A stretch of DNA of 64,000 bases from Roseateles chitinivorans (GTDB lineage: Bacteria > Pseudomonadota > Gammaproteobacteria > Burkholderiales > Burkholderiaceae_C): NCBI RefSeq assembly GCF_002761755.1, contig NZ_PEOG01000010.1, forward strand, positions 62,001 through 126,000, given 5' to 3'. The position numbers and the translations under genes were made by a program. A model generated the notes under the pieces. The model made no database searches. It was not told where the DNA came from and saw only the letters and a program-made list of their open reading frames with translations. Shown in pieces: positions 28,801 through 38,054 of this stretch. Positions within the stretch are counted from its first letter, which is position 1. Each line of letters starts with the position of its first letter.

Positions 28801-29508
28801 TTAGGCAGCAGCGGCGGCGTTGATCGTGCCGACGTCCACGCGGGCGCCCACGCCCATCGTCGACGAGACAGCGACCTTGCGCAGGTAGATGCCCTTGCTC
28901 GAGGCCGGCTTGGCCTTGTTCAGGGCTTCGATCAGCGCGCGCAGGTTGCCTTCCAGCTTGTCGGTGTCGAACGAGCGACGGCCGATCGTGCCGTGGATGA
29001 TGCCGGCCTTGTCGACGCGGAACTGGACCTGACCGGCCTTGGCGTTCTTGACAGCGGTGGCGACGTCCGGGGTCACGGTGCCGACCTTCGGGTTCGGCAT
29101 CAGGCCGCGCGGGCCCAGGATCTGACCCAGGGTACCGACGATGCGCATCGTGTCCGGCGAGGCGATCACGACGTCGAAGGGCATGTCGCCCGCCTTGACG
29201 CGCTCAGCCAGGTCTTCCATGCCGACGACGTCGGCGCCGGCCGCCTTGGCTTCCTCAGCCTTGGCGCCTTGGGCGAAGACGGCGACGCGCTTGGTCTTGC
29301 CGATGCCGTTGGGCATCACGACGGCACCGCGAACCACCTGGTCCGACTTCTTGGCGTCGACGCCGAGTTGGATCGACACGTCGATGGCTTCATCGAACTT
29401 CGCGGTGGCGCATTCCTTGACGAGGTTGATCGCCTCGGTCAGCGCGTACAGCTTGGTCGACTCGACCTTGCCCTGCAGGGCTTGTTGACGCTTGGTCAGC
29501 TTGGCCAT
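28801..29508 (-). CDS. rplA: 50S ribosomal protein L1
   Basis: L1 forms the mobile stalk at the E site and represses the rplKA message. The product is 235 residues from the ATG at 29508 ([18 protein letters not shown]). The open frame extends upstream into rplK without L1 similarity. The conserved blocks [20 protein letters not shown] and [15 protein letters not shown] are present. The start is one base from the rplK stop, so the two are translationally coupled. Confidence 0.97.
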   Translation of the reverse strand: MAKLTKRQQALQGKVESTKLYALTEAINLVKECATAKFDEAIDVSIQLGVDAKKSDQVVRGAVVMPNGIGKTKRVAVFAQGAKAEEAKAAGADVVGMEDLAERVKAGDMPFDVVIASPDTMRIVGTLGQILGPRGLMPNPKVGTVTPDVATAVKNAKAGQVQFRVDKAGIIHGTIGRRSFDTDKLEGNLRALIEALNKAKPASSKGIYLRKVAVSSTMGVGARVDVGTINAAAAA

Positions 29509-29509
29509 G

Positions 29510-29941
29510 TCAGACACCCTCCACGATGATGCCCATCGAACGGGCGGAGCCGGCGATGGTACGGACAGCGGCATCCATGTCGGCGGCCGTCAGGTCCTTC
29601 TGCTTGGTCTTGGCGATCTCTTCCAGCTGGGCACGGGTCAGCTTGCCGACCTTGTCCAGATGCGGGCGCTGCGAGCCCTTGTCGATCTTGGCAGCCTTCT
29701 TCAGCAGCACGGTCGCCGGGGGCGACTTGATGATGAAGGTGAAGCTCTTGTCCGCGAAGGCGGTGATCACGACGGGCAGCTTGAGGCCCGGCTCATAGCT
29801 CTGCGTCTGGGCGTTGAACGCCTTGCAGAATTCCATGATGTTCAGACCACGCTGACCCAGCGCGGGACCGACCGGAGGCGACGGGTTCGCCTTGCCAGCC
29901 GGGATTTGCAGCTTGATGTAGCCGACAATCTTCTTGGCCAT
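29510..29941 (-). CDS. rplK: 50S ribosomal protein L11
   Basis: L11 forms the GTPase-associated centre and is needed for RelA activation. The product is 143 residues from the ATG at 29941 ([18 protein letters not shown]), preceded by AGGAG. The family blocks [20 protein letters not shown] and [13 protein letters not shown] are present. A leader with a stem and internal loop that could bind L1 lies upstream. Confidence 0.97.
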   Translation of the reverse strand: MAKKIVGYIKLQIPAGKANPSPPVGPALGQRGLNIMEFCKAFNAQTQSYEPGLKLPVVITAFADKSFTFIIKSPPATVLLKKAAKIDKGSQRPHLDKVGKLTRAQLEEIAKTKQKDLTAADMDAAVRTIAGSARSMGIIVEGV

Positions 29942-29994
29942 GTTTTCTCCTGATGGCGACACGACGGCCACGCCGTTTCGCCTGAGTGCTAGCG

Positions 29995-30024
29995 CGAGGG
30001 GCTGGTCCGGAGGACGTACCCTCG
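29995..30024 (-). promoter_or_regulatory. Candidate L1-binding stem in the rplK leader
   Basis: CGAGGG (29995-30000) pairs with CCCTCG (30019-30024), and GTCC (30005-30008) pairs with GGAC (30012-30015) inside it. This leaves an asymmetric internal loop of 4 and 3 nt and a 3-nt apical loop. Two short helices around an asymmetric loop is the general form of known L1 mRNA sites. It lies 54-83 nt before the rplK start. Base-level match to L1 consensus was not verified. Confidence 0.35.
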
Positions 30025-30124
30025 CTCCTCTTGTCCGCTTCTCGTTGCGGACTGGTCACGGAAGGTTGCGCCGGCTTTCGCCGTCGAGCACCTTCGGGCT
30101 CTTGTTCATTGGCCGGAACGGCGA

Positions 30125-30144
30125 ATGGCGGCCCGAGCCGCCAT
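30125..30144 (-). other. Hairpin after nusG
   Basis: ATGGCGGC (30125-30132) and GCCGCCAT (30137-30144) form a perfect 8-bp stem with loop CCGA, 15 nt after the nusG stop. No U-tract follows. It could be a processing site between the secE-nusG and rplK parts of one message. Confidence 0.4.
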
Positions 30145-30159
30145 GCCGTCCATCAGCCG

Positions 30160-30744
30160 TCAGACCTTCTCGACCTGCGCGAAGTCCAGCTCAACCGGCG
30201 TCGCACGTCCGAAGATCGTGACCGACACGCGCAGCTTGGACTTGTCGTAGTTGACTTCCTCGATGCTGCCGTTGAAGTCGGTGAACGGGCCTTCCTTGAC
30301 GCGGACGATCTCGCCGACGATCCATTCCACCTTCGGCTTGGGCTTGTCGACGCCCTCTTGCATCTGGTTGACGATCTTCATGACCTCGGCTTCCGAGATC
30401 GGCGCCGGGCGGTTCTTCGCGCCGCCCACGAAGCCGGTGACCTTGGACGTGTGCTTGACCAGGTGCCAGCTGTCGTCGTCCATCACCATTTCGACCAGCA
30501 CGTAACCGGGGAAGAAGCGGCGTTCGGTGACGGCCTTCTTGCCGTTCTTCAGCTCGACGACTTCCTCGGTCGGCACCAGGATGCGGCCGAACTTGTCCTG
30601 CATGCCGGCGCGGTCGATGCGCTCACGCAGATTGCGCTCGACGGCCTTCTCCATGCCGGAATAGGCATGCACGACATACCAGCGCTTGGCCGGGCCAGCG
30701 GGCGCGGTCGACTCGGTCGCAACGACGTTTTGATCTTCGCTCAT
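30160..30744 (-). CDS. nusG: Transcription termination/antitermination factor NusG
   Basis: NusG binds the RNA polymerase clamp and links it to Rho or to S10. The product is 194 residues if started at the ATG at 30744 ([12 protein letters not shown]), which has GGGGA six bases upstream. An ATG four codons earlier (30756) is the alternative. The NGN domain ([20 protein letters not shown]...[10 protein letters not shown]) and the C-terminal KOW domain ([21 protein letters not shown]) are complete. It lies 22 nt after secE. Confidence 0.97.
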   Translation of the reverse strand: MSEDQNVVATESTAPAGPAKRWYVVHAYSGMEKAVERNLRERIDRAGMQDKFGRILVPTEEVVELKNGKKAVTERRFFPGYVLVEMVMDDDSWHLVKHTSKVTGFVGGAKNRPAPISEAEVMKIVNQMQEGVDKPKPKVEWIVGEIVRVKEGPFTDFNGSIEEVNYDKSKLRVSVTIFGRATPVELDFAQVEKV

Positions 30745-30766
30745 CTTGGTCCCCATCCGTTCCCGC

Positions 30767-31150
30767 TCAGCGCTTCCAACCCAGGATCAGGTCGTACAGC
30801 ACCCACTCCAGCGTCTTGTCGGTGAACCACAGGAAAAGCGCCATCACCACGACGAAGGCGAACACATACAGGGTCATCTGGCCGGCTTCCTTGCGAGTCG
30901 GCCAGACCACCTTGCCCACTTCCTTGATCGAGTCCTGACCGTAGGCGATCAGCGACTTGCCGGACTCCGACGTGAAGAACGCGCCCACGGCGGCAGCCAG
31001 CAGCGCCAGCAAGGCGCCCCACTGCACCCACGGGCCCTGCTTGCTCAGCGCGTAGAAGGCGACGATCGCGGCCAGCAGCAGCAGCACGGCGCCGGCCAGC
31101 TTGACCTTGTCGGCGCCCGTCGTCACGGTTTCGACTTGAGGATTGGACAT
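30767..31150 (-). CDS. secE: Protein translocase subunit SecE
   Basis: Clamp subunit of SecYEG. The 127-residue product from ATG 31150 (MSNPQVETV) has three membrane helices: about residues 17-35, 42-58 and 95-115, the three-helix form of E. coli type. The conserved cytoplasmic amphipathic segment [18 protein letters not shown] precedes the last helix. A GGAAG site lies 8 nt upstream. A GTG three codons earlier is possible. Confidence 0.95.
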   Translation of the reverse strand: MSNPQVETVTTGADKVKLAGAVLLLLAAIVAFYALSKQGPWVQWGALLALLAAAVGAFFTSESGKSLIAYGQDSIKEVGKVVWPTRKEAGQMTLYVFAFVVVMALFLWFTDKTLEWVLYDLILGWKR

Positions 31151-31227
31151 TGAACTCACTTCCGTCGCGACTCAGCGCCGCGACATTTGTTCGCCTGGAA
31201 ACATTCCAGCCGAACCCACCAGCAGCA

Positions 31228-31256
31228 AAGCCCGCCGAGATGACTCCCGCGGGCTT
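31228..31256 (-). other. Hairpin between tRNA-Trp and secE
   Basis: AAGCCCGC (31228-31235) and GCGGGCTT (31249-31256) form a perfect 8-bp stem with a 13-nt loop, 42 nt after the tRNA-Trp CCA end. Only a short T-run follows on the minus strand. It may serve in tRNA 3'-end processing or partial termination. Confidence 0.35.
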
Positions 31257-31297
31257 GGCGCGACCACTAGGACCAACGTTCGCTTATCGCTGATCGT

Positions 31298-31373
31298 TGG
31301 CAGGGGCAGAGGGTCTCGAACCCCCAACCTTCGGTTTTGGAGACCGACGCTCTGCCAATTGAGCTATGCCCCT
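31298..31373 (-). tRNA. tRNA-Trp (CCA)
   Basis: Folds as a 76-nt cloverleaf on the minus strand with acceptor AGGGGCA/TGCCCCT, D-stem GCTC/GAGC, anticodon loop CTCCAAA (anticodon CCA) and T-arm GGGGGTTCGAGACCCTC. The 3' CCA is encoded. It lies 17 nt after tufB and before secE, the common order in proteobacteria. Confidence 0.97.
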
Positions 31374-31390
31374 GTGGCCTCTAACTTGAA

Positions 31391-32581
<1,191 letters not shown>

Positions 32582-32624
32582 CTTGCGCTCCTGGCGATCA
32601 GATCAAGAAACGAGAGAAGAGGGT

Positions 32625-32699
<75 letters not shown>

Positions 32700-32770
32700 A
32701 TCGACACAGGATTGATGACCTTATCAGCAAACCTGTGTCGATATCTCGACACGACACCTTCAACTTCCGA

Positions 32771-32844
32771 TGGAGCGGGAAACGGGAATCGAACCCGTGT
32801 CATTAGCTTGGAAGGCTAAGGTTCTACCATTGAACTACTCCCGC
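32771..32844 (-). tRNA. tRNA-Gly (TCC)
   Basis: A 74-nt cloverleaf with acceptor GCGGGAG/TTCCCGC, anticodon arm TTAGC CTTCCAA GCTAA (anticodon TCC) and T-arm ACGGGTTCGATTCCCGT. CCA is encoded. It lies between tRNA-Tyr and tRNA-Thr. Confidence 0.97.
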
Positions 32845-32926
32845 CCGGGAGTTTTCCAATTCCAGCTGCTTGAACCGCGAAGCGGGTGACGATCACCCGC
32901 TTCGTTGCTCTTGCATCTGTTCGCCC

Positions 32927-33012
32927 TGGTGGAGGAGGCTGGATTCGAACCAGCGTACGCGTAAGCGGGCAGATTTACAGTCTGCTGCCTTTAACCACTC
33001 GGCCACCCCTCC
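32927..33012 (-). tRNA. tRNA-Tyr (GTA)
   Basis: An 86-nt class II tRNA with a long variable arm, acceptor GGAGGGG/CCTCCTCC-type pairing, anticodon loop CTGTAAA (anticodon GTA) and T-arm CTGGTTCGAATCCAG. CCA is encoded. It is the first gene of the tRNA-tufB unit, just downstream of a strong promoter. Confidence 0.97.
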
Positions 33013-33026
33013 GAGGCGAGCCCACG

Positions 33027-33054
33027 ACTATAGCACCGTTCTTTTTTGGCGCAA
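33027..33054 (-). promoter_or_regulatory. Promoter of the tRNA-Tyr/Gly/Thr-tufB unit
   Basis: Minus-strand extended -10 TGC-TATAGT (hexamer 33027-33032) with -35 TTGCGC (33049-33054) at 16-nt spacing and an A-tract in the spacer. The start would fall about 8 nt before the tRNA-Tyr 5' end, as usual for a stable RNA operon. Confidence 0.75.
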
Positions 33055-33147
33055 ACACTTTTTGGCTCGCGCGCCTCTGACGTGCGATAGGCGCTCCGCG
33101 GCTTGCGCCACCAGGACACGATCACGGCGCCCACGCGGACCACCCTT

Positions 33148-33165
33148 AATACCAATTCAAGCCCA
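33148..33165 (-). promoter_or_regulatory. NagQ-like box upstream of the TonB receptor gene
   Basis: Read on the minus strand this is TGGGCTT-N4-TGGTATT, with one perfect TGGTATT half-site at 33148-33154. The NagQ box described in Xanthomonas is two TGGTATT repeats separated by 4 bp. It lies about 150 bp before the receptor promoter. Function is inferred from match and context. Confidence 0.5.
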
Positions 33166-33284
33166 ACTGGTCTCATCGGCCGGCCTGCCCACGCCTCGGC
33201 GGCCGCCAGGGCACAGACCGCCGCGACACCGCTGTCCATGCGGGTCGCGGCGATGCCACAGCAGGGAAAACACCGGCGTCAAAC

Positions 33285-33302
33285 TGGTAGCAAAGTGGCG
33301 TT
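33285..33302 (+). promoter_or_regulatory. NagQ-like box over the receptor -35 region
   Basis: TGGTAGC (33285-33291), four bases, then TGGCGTT (33296-33302): two degenerate TGGTATT repeats at the 4-bp spacing. It overlaps the place where the -35 of the receptor promoter (-10 TATAGT at 33312-33317) would lie, a natural position for repression. A third, weaker pair, TGGCATG-N4-TGGTTGC, starts at 33317. Confidence 0.45.
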
Positions 33303-33311
33303 ACCGCTCGT

Positions 33312-33317
33312 TATAGT
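33312..33317 (+). promoter_or_regulatory. -10 element for the TonB receptor gene
   Basis: TATAGT matches the -10 consensus at five of six bases, 137 nt before the receptor start codon. No good -35 is present 16-18 nt upstream, which would suit a regulated promoter. The rest of the 33055-33453 gap holds the boxes listed separately and nothing else recognised. Confidence 0.4.
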
Positions 33318-33453
33318 GGCATGGCATTGGTTGCATTGAGGTGTATTCGGGGGCGCCAGCTGCATGCCACTCCGCCGAAGGGTGTCGTGATTTCAGGTGC
33401 CGAGTCTTCATCAAAGGCCAACAACTCCCAGGCCATTCGAGGAGCAGTTCATC

Positions 33454-36093
33454 ATGAAGGTCAACAAGACCCCAATCGCGGCGGCGGTGACGCTGACGCT
33501 GCTGAGCGCGGCGTTCGCCGTGCAGGCGCAGGAACAGAAGAAGGACGACGGCACCCAGCTGGAACAGGTCGTGGTGACCGGCATCCGCGCGTCGCTGCAG
33601 TCGGCCGCCAACATCAAGAAGAACGCCAGCGCCGTCGTGGACGCGGTGAGCGCCGAGGACGTGGGCAAGCTCCCCGACTCCGACGTCGGACAGGCGCTGG
33701 GCCGCATCCCCGGCATTTCGGTCGGCCGGGCGTTCGGCCAAGGCGCCTCGGTGTCGATCCGCGGCACCGACCCGCAGATGACGTACACCACGCTGAACGG
33801 CCAGACCGTCGCGTCCACCGGCTGGTATGACCAGATGGACATCGACCGCTCGTTCAACTATTCGCTGCTGCCCGCAGAAATGATCGGCGGCATGGAGGTC
33901 TACAAGTCCTCGCAGGCCAACCTGACCGAAGGCGGCATCGGCGGCACGGTGATCGTCAAGACCCGCAAGCCGCTGGACCTGAAGGCCAACACGGTCTTCG
34001 GCAGCGTGCGCTACGGCGACGGCACCATCAGCGACTCGGAGAAGGAAGTCTCCGGCCTGTACAGCTGGCGCAACGAGGGCCGCAGCCTGGGCGTGCTGGT
34101 CGCCGCCGGCCTGTCCAAGGGCGACTACATCCGCCGTGGCGTGGAAGCCGACAGCCGCTGGAACAGCGACGTGGCCCCGACCGCCTTCGTGCAGGAGCGC
34201 AAGCGCACCTCGCTCAACGTCGCCCTGCAGGCGCGCCCGGTCGAGGGCTTCGAAGTCGGCCTGAACCTGTTGAAGCTGAAGCTGGATGCCGACAGCTCCA
34301 ACTCCAGCGATTACCTGATGCATGACCAGAATTGCGACAAGCGCAATACCGAGGTCAAGTCGGACTTCAACCCGAACGGCATGTGCCTGCACAGCACGAC
34401 CACGGCCGCCAACCCGCTGCCGCACAAGTTCTTCCAGGTCTGGGCGCGCGGCGCCAGCATGGACTCGGAAAGCGCCGTGGCCGACGCCCACTACACCCTG
34501 GGCAGCGCCAAGTTCGACCTCGTCGTCGGCACGACCAAGGCGGATGGCGGCACCTCGGCCACCACCAACTACCAGACCGCCGCCTTCGACGGCGCCGCCG
34601 GCCCCTTCACGCGGCCGAACTGGCAGGGCACGATCGACGCCACCGGCAAGCAGATCAAGGTCAACCCGAGCAACAACCAGTCCTGGGGCATCGGCGCCCT
34701 GCCCGCGCAGATGTCGCCGGAAACCTGGGCCACCTCCGCCGGTCCCAACAAGGACAAGGAAAAGTTCGGCCAGCTCGACGCCACCTTCGAACTGGACTGG
34801 GGCGTGATCAACGCCTTCAAGACCGGCGTGCGCTTTGCCGACCACACCTTCGAGAAGCGCAGCTACCGCCCGATCTGGAACGCGACGATCACGCCGGTGG
34901 CCACCTCCGGCCTGTTCGATGGCTCGGTGAACGTCGGCGGATGGACGGTGCCGCGCGCCAACATCGGCGCGATGCTGGACAACACCAACCGGAACATCTC
35001 CGGCTGGGTCGAGGACCGCTCCGGCTATGGCGAGCTGAACGAGAAGAACCGTTCGGTCTACGGCATGTTCGAGTTCGAGACCCAAGGCCTGCGCGGCAAC
35101 TTCGGCCTGCGCTACATCTCCACCAAGGCCACCAGCACCGGCTACCTGTTCGACGGCGTGACGCCGGCCGACCAGTACGCCGGCAACCAGAACTGGGCGA
35201 AGACCACCACGTCGACCAAGTCGTCCTACAACGACGTGCTGCCCAGCCTCAACCTGGCCTTCGACCTGAAGAGCAACCTGGTGCTGCGGGCCACCGCCTC
35301 GCAAGCCATCACCCGCCCGAACTTCGCCAACATGTTCGGCGTGACCGTGTCCGGCTACAACGACGACCGCAACGGCAACGAGACCTGGACGATCGGCAAC
35401 ATCGGCCTCAAGCCGATGAAGTCGAGCCAGGCTGACATCGGCCTGGAGTACTACTACGGCCGCGGCAACATGATGTCGGCCACCTACTTCATCAAGGACA
35501 TCTCCAACTTCGTCGTCGCCAACGCCACGCCGAACCAGAAGGTCGGCCTGGTCGATCCCAAGACCGGCGTCGACAACTGGACGGTGCAGAGCTTCCAGAA
35601 CGCCGGCGGCGGCAAGATCCGCGGGGTGGAACTGCAGGCCAACCACGCCTTCGGCAACGGCTTCGGCGCGCAGGGCAACTACACCTTCACCGAAGGCACA
35701 GCGCCGGCCAGCAGCTACCTGGATGGGCTGAACCTGTTCACCCAGTCGTCCAAGCACAACGTGAACCTGGTCGGCTATTACGAGAACGAGCAGTACTTCG
35801 CCCGCCTGGCCTACAACTGGCGCTCGAAGTACATGATCCGCGAAGGCGCGTTCTGGTACGGCAACCGCATGCACGATGCCTACGGCACGCTGGACGCCAG
35901 CGTGGGCTGGAACATCACCAAGAACCTGCGGCTGTCGTTCGAGGCGATCAACCTGACCAAGGAAGACGACGTCCAGTACGGCGCCGCCGCGGCCTCCAAC
36001 ACCGCCATCAAGGATCCGCTGCGCGCCGGCTATCCGGCCTGGAGCTTCAAGGGCGAGACCACCTACAAGCTGGGCCTGAGCGCCAAGTTCTGA
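33454..36093 (+). CDS. TonB-dependent receptor (probable glycan/GlcNAc-oligomer uptake)
   Basis: Outer-membrane transporter of the TonB-dependent family, Xanthomonas-Caulobacter subtype. From the ATG at 33454 (AGGAG upstream) the 879-residue product has a signal peptide ending AVQAQ near residue 26, a TonB-box-like EQVVVTG, the plug domain with KLPDSDVGQALGRIPGISV and VSIRGTDPQMTYTTLNGQ, and a beta-barrel ending in Phe (YKLGLSAKF), as outer-membrane proteins do. It has its own promoter and terminator and converges with the GlcNAc operon. NagQ-like boxes upstream suggest that it imports chitin- or glycan-derived oligosaccharides. The substrate is inferred. Confidence 0.92.
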   Translation: MKVNKTPIAAAVTLTLLSAAFAVQAQEQKKDDGTQLEQVVVTGIRASLQSAANIKKNASAVVDAVSAEDVGKLPDSDVGQALGRIPGISVGRAFGQGASVSIRGTDPQMTYTTLNGQTVASTGWYDQMDIDRSFNYSLLPAEMIGGMEVYKSSQANLTEGGIGGTVIVKTRKPLDLKANTVFGSVRYGDGTISDSEKEVSGLYSWRNEGRSLGVLVAAGLSKGDYIRRGVEADSRWNSDVAPTAFVQERKRTSLNVALQARPVEGFEVGLNLLKLKLDADSSNSSDYLMHDQNCDKRNTEVKSDFNPNGMCLHSTTTAANPLPHKFFQVWARGASMDSESAVADAHYTLGSAKFDLVVGTTKADGGTSATTNYQTAAFDGAAGPFTRPNWQGTIDATGKQIKVNPSNNQSWGIGALPAQMSPETWATSAGPNKDKEKFGQLDATFELDWGVINAFKTGVRFADHTFEKRSYRPIWNATITPVATSGLFDGSVNVGGWTVPRANIGAMLDNTNRNISGWVEDRSGYGELNEKNRSVYGMFEFETQGLRGNFGLRYISTKATSTGYLFDGVTPADQYAGNQNWAKTTTSTKSSYNDVLPSLNLAFDLKSNLVLRATASQAITRPNFANMFGVTVSGYNDDRNGNETWTIGNIGLKPMKSSQADIGLEYYYGRGNMMSATYFIKDISNFVVANATPNQKVGLVDPKTGVDNWTVQSFQNAGGGKIRGVELQANHAFGNGFGAQGNYTFTEGTAPASSYLDGLNLFTQSSKHNVNLVGYYENEQYFARLAYNWRSKYMIREGAFWYGNRMHDAYGTLDASVGWNITKNLRLSFEAINLTKEDDVQYGAAAASNTAIKDPLRAGYPAWSFKGETTYKLGLSAKF

Positions 36094-36115
36094 CCGGCAC
36101 CGCCGCGTCACCTCG

Positions 36116-36144
36116 AAAGCCCGGCAGCCGCCGGGCTTTTTTAT
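36116..36144 (+). terminator. Intrinsic terminator of the TonB receptor gene
   Basis: AAAGCCCGGC (36116-36125) and GCCGGGCTTT (36130-36139) form a perfect 10-bp stem with a 4-nt loop, followed by T-run 36137-36142. It lies 22 nt after the receptor stop. Confidence 0.93.
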
Positions 36145-36213
36145 TGCGCTGCGCGGCTGAACAGCCGCGCGAGCCAGCGGCTCCGCTGCCCGCCGGCCAG
36201 CAGCGCTCGCGCA

Positions 36214-36924
36214 CTAGAAGTCGTAGAAGGTGGTGATGGTCAGCCGGCCCTGGCGCGGGTCGCTGCTGAGCCCCAGCGCGGGGTTGACGATGGCCGAGTG
36301 CAGCAGGCTGCCCCGGTAGGCCACCAGTCGGTTGAATCGCGCCGGCAGCATGCCCAGCAGCTCGAAGCAGTCGTCCGAGTCGCTGAAATAGCGCGGCGGC
36401 GCTGGGCAGCGCTCCATCTCCGCATAGATCAGGTCGCCGTAGCGCTCGCGCTGATCGGCGGTGATCTGCTGCAGGCCGCTGGCCTTGTGGCGGTAGAAGG
36501 CGGTGCCGCCATGGCGCTCGTCGCAGAGGTAGAGCATCACGGCCATGAAGTGCGGCGTGCTGGCGTCGAAATGCGGCACCCGCTGCAGCGGTCCCAGGTC
36601 CTCGGGGGCCACCGTCGTCACCGAGAAGGCGCACGGCGACTTGCGCAGCGGCAGTTCCTCGGGGACGCCGAAGTTCAGCCGGATCAGCGGGTCCAGCAGC
36701 TCCGTCAAGGTTTCGCTGTAGGCCGCGGGCACCGGCGCCCGCAGCCCGGGATAGCCCTTGCGCTCGTCAGCGCCGGGACAGCGCTCGAAGCGCGCCTGGC
36801 AGGCCGCCTCGACCAGCGCCTGCGGATGCGCGAGGAAATCGTCGATGACGACGACCGGATGCTCCCCGACCCGCACCGAGCGGATGTCGGGCGGCATGCG
36901 AATGGCGAAGGTCTCCGGGCTCAT
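36214..36924 (-). CDS. DUF6445-like protein (possible 2-oxoglutarate/Fe oxygenase fold)
   Basis: A 236-residue soluble protein, the last gene of the GlcNAc operon. It shows HFDAST followed about 20 residues later by GGTAFYRHK and then RLVAYRGSLLHSAIVNP and RLTITTFYDF. This H-x-D ... H ... R spacing resembles the double-stranded beta-helix of prolyl-hydroxylase-type oxygenases. Such proteins accompany TonB receptors in Caulobacter and Xanthomonas glycan loci. The start chosen (MSPETFAIRM) lacks a strong ribosome-binding site; a second Met nine codons later is possible. Family assignment is by recall, and the chemistry is not known. Confidence 0.65.
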   Translation of the reverse strand: MSPETFAIRMPPDIRSVRVGEHPVVVIDDFLAHPQALVEAACQARFERCPGADERKGYPGLRAPVPAAYSETLTELLDPLIRLNFGVPEELPLRKSPCAFSVTTVAPEDLGPLQRVPHFDASTPHFMAVMLYLCDERHGGTAFYRHKASGLQQITADQRERYGDLIYAEMERCPAPPRYFSDSDDCFELLGMLPARFNRLVAYRGSLLHSAIVNPALGLSSDPRQGRLTITTFYDF

Positions 36925-36952
36925 GGACCGGTATTGTGCGGGCGCGGCCCGC

Positions 36953-38026
36953 TCAGATCTTCCAGTACCAGCGGCGCCGGTCGAGCTCGCGCACGATGAG
37001 CCACCACACGCCCACGAAGGCCACCGCGAAGCCCAGCGACTGCGCACGCGGCCCGAGCCAGGCGCCCAGCCAGCCCAGGCCCTGGCCGTACAGCGTCGGC
37101 ATCCAGCCGAAGGCCGCGATCAGGACGCTGCAGATCCAGGCCCCCGCGTAGGCCGCGATCGCGTTGACGCCGAAGCTGCGGAACAGCGCGGGCGCGCCGA
37201 GCCGGTCGATCAGCGCATGCGCCGCGAGCAGCACCAGCGCGGCCAGCCCGCCGGTCCACAGCACGAAGGAAGGCGTCCAGAGGTTCTTGTTGATCGGCAT
37301 CAGGCCGATGGCGTCGAGCGCGAAGCCCGTGGCCGCCGCGATGAGGCCGACGGCCGCGAGCTGCCTGAGGGCGCCGGCGCGCAGCGCCTCGCCGCAGCGC
37401 CAGCCCAGCAGCGCCGTCGCCAGGGCGCCGAGCGTCGCGACCAGGCCTTCCGGGTCATGGCCGAGGCCGGTCACCGGATCCCACTCATAGCCATGGGGAC
37501 CGAGCAGCCACGCATCGACACGGCTGGCGATGTTGCCGGCCTTGTCGAGTGGGCCGCCCCACAGCAGCAAGGCGCCATACCCGACCAGCAGGGCGGCGAG
37601 CCAGACGCGTTGACCGGCGGCCCGCCACTGGATCGCGATGAGTCCGGCGAGCGCGAAGCACAGGCCGATGCGCTGCAGCACCCCGGGAATGCGCAGCGCC
37701 GGCTTGTCCATCAACCACCAGGCCAGCGCGTGCAGCACCAGACCCAGCGCCACGATGCGCAGGCCACGCTTGACCACGGTGACGCGCAAGGACGTACCGT
37801 CGCCGGCCTCGATGCGCGCGCCCATGGCCAGCGACAAGGAGACGCCCACGATGAACAGGAAGAACGGGAACACCAGGTCGGTCGGCGTCCAGCCGTTCCA
37901 CGCCGCGTGCTCCAGCGGTGGGTAGACGTGGCTCCAGTCGCCGGGGTTGTTGACCAGCAGCATCGCGGCGACGGCCAGGCCGCGCATCGCGTCGACGGAC
38001 GCGATGCGTTTCGAGGAAGCGTTCAT
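36953..38026 (-). CDS. nagX: NagX-like membrane protein (DUF5009, heparan-alpha-glucosaminide acetyltransferase family)
   Basis: A 357-residue polytopic inner-membrane protein with about ten helices. It begins KRIASVDAMRGLAVAAMLLVNNPGDW and continues WTPTDLVFPFFLFIVGVSLSLAMG, the signature of the NagX/HGSNAT family, with the conserved HAAW histidine. NagX genes recur in GlcNAc loci of Shewanella and Xanthomonas. Whether it transports GlcNAc or transfers acetyl groups across the membrane is unsettled. It lies 28 nt from the GH16 gene and 28 nt from the DUF6445 gene. Confidence 0.85.
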   Translation of the reverse strand: MNASSKRIASVDAMRGLAVAAMLLVNNPGDWSHVYPPLEHAAWNGWTPTDLVFPFFLFIVGVSLSLAMGARIEAGDGTSLRVTVVKRGLRIVALGLVLHALAWWLMDKPALRIPGVLQRIGLCFALAGLIAIQWRAAGQRVWLAALLVGYGALLLWGGPLDKAGNIASRVDAWLLGPHGYEWDPVTGLGHDPEGLVATLGALATALLGWRCGEALRAGALRQLAAVGLIAAATGFALDAIGLMPINKNLWTPSFVLWTGGLAALVLLAAHALIDRLGAPALFRSFGVNAIAAYAGAWICSVLIAAFGWMPTLYGQGLGWLGAWLGPRAQSLGFAVAFVGVWWLIVRELDRRRWYWKI

Positions 38027-38054
38027 GGGACGAGGATCGGAAGGAAACAGACGC

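Noticed and set aside
33301..36111. A 936-codon minus-strand frame opposite the TonB receptor
   Set aside because: The receptor on the plus strand has signal peptide, plug and barrel signatures; the opposite frame has none.
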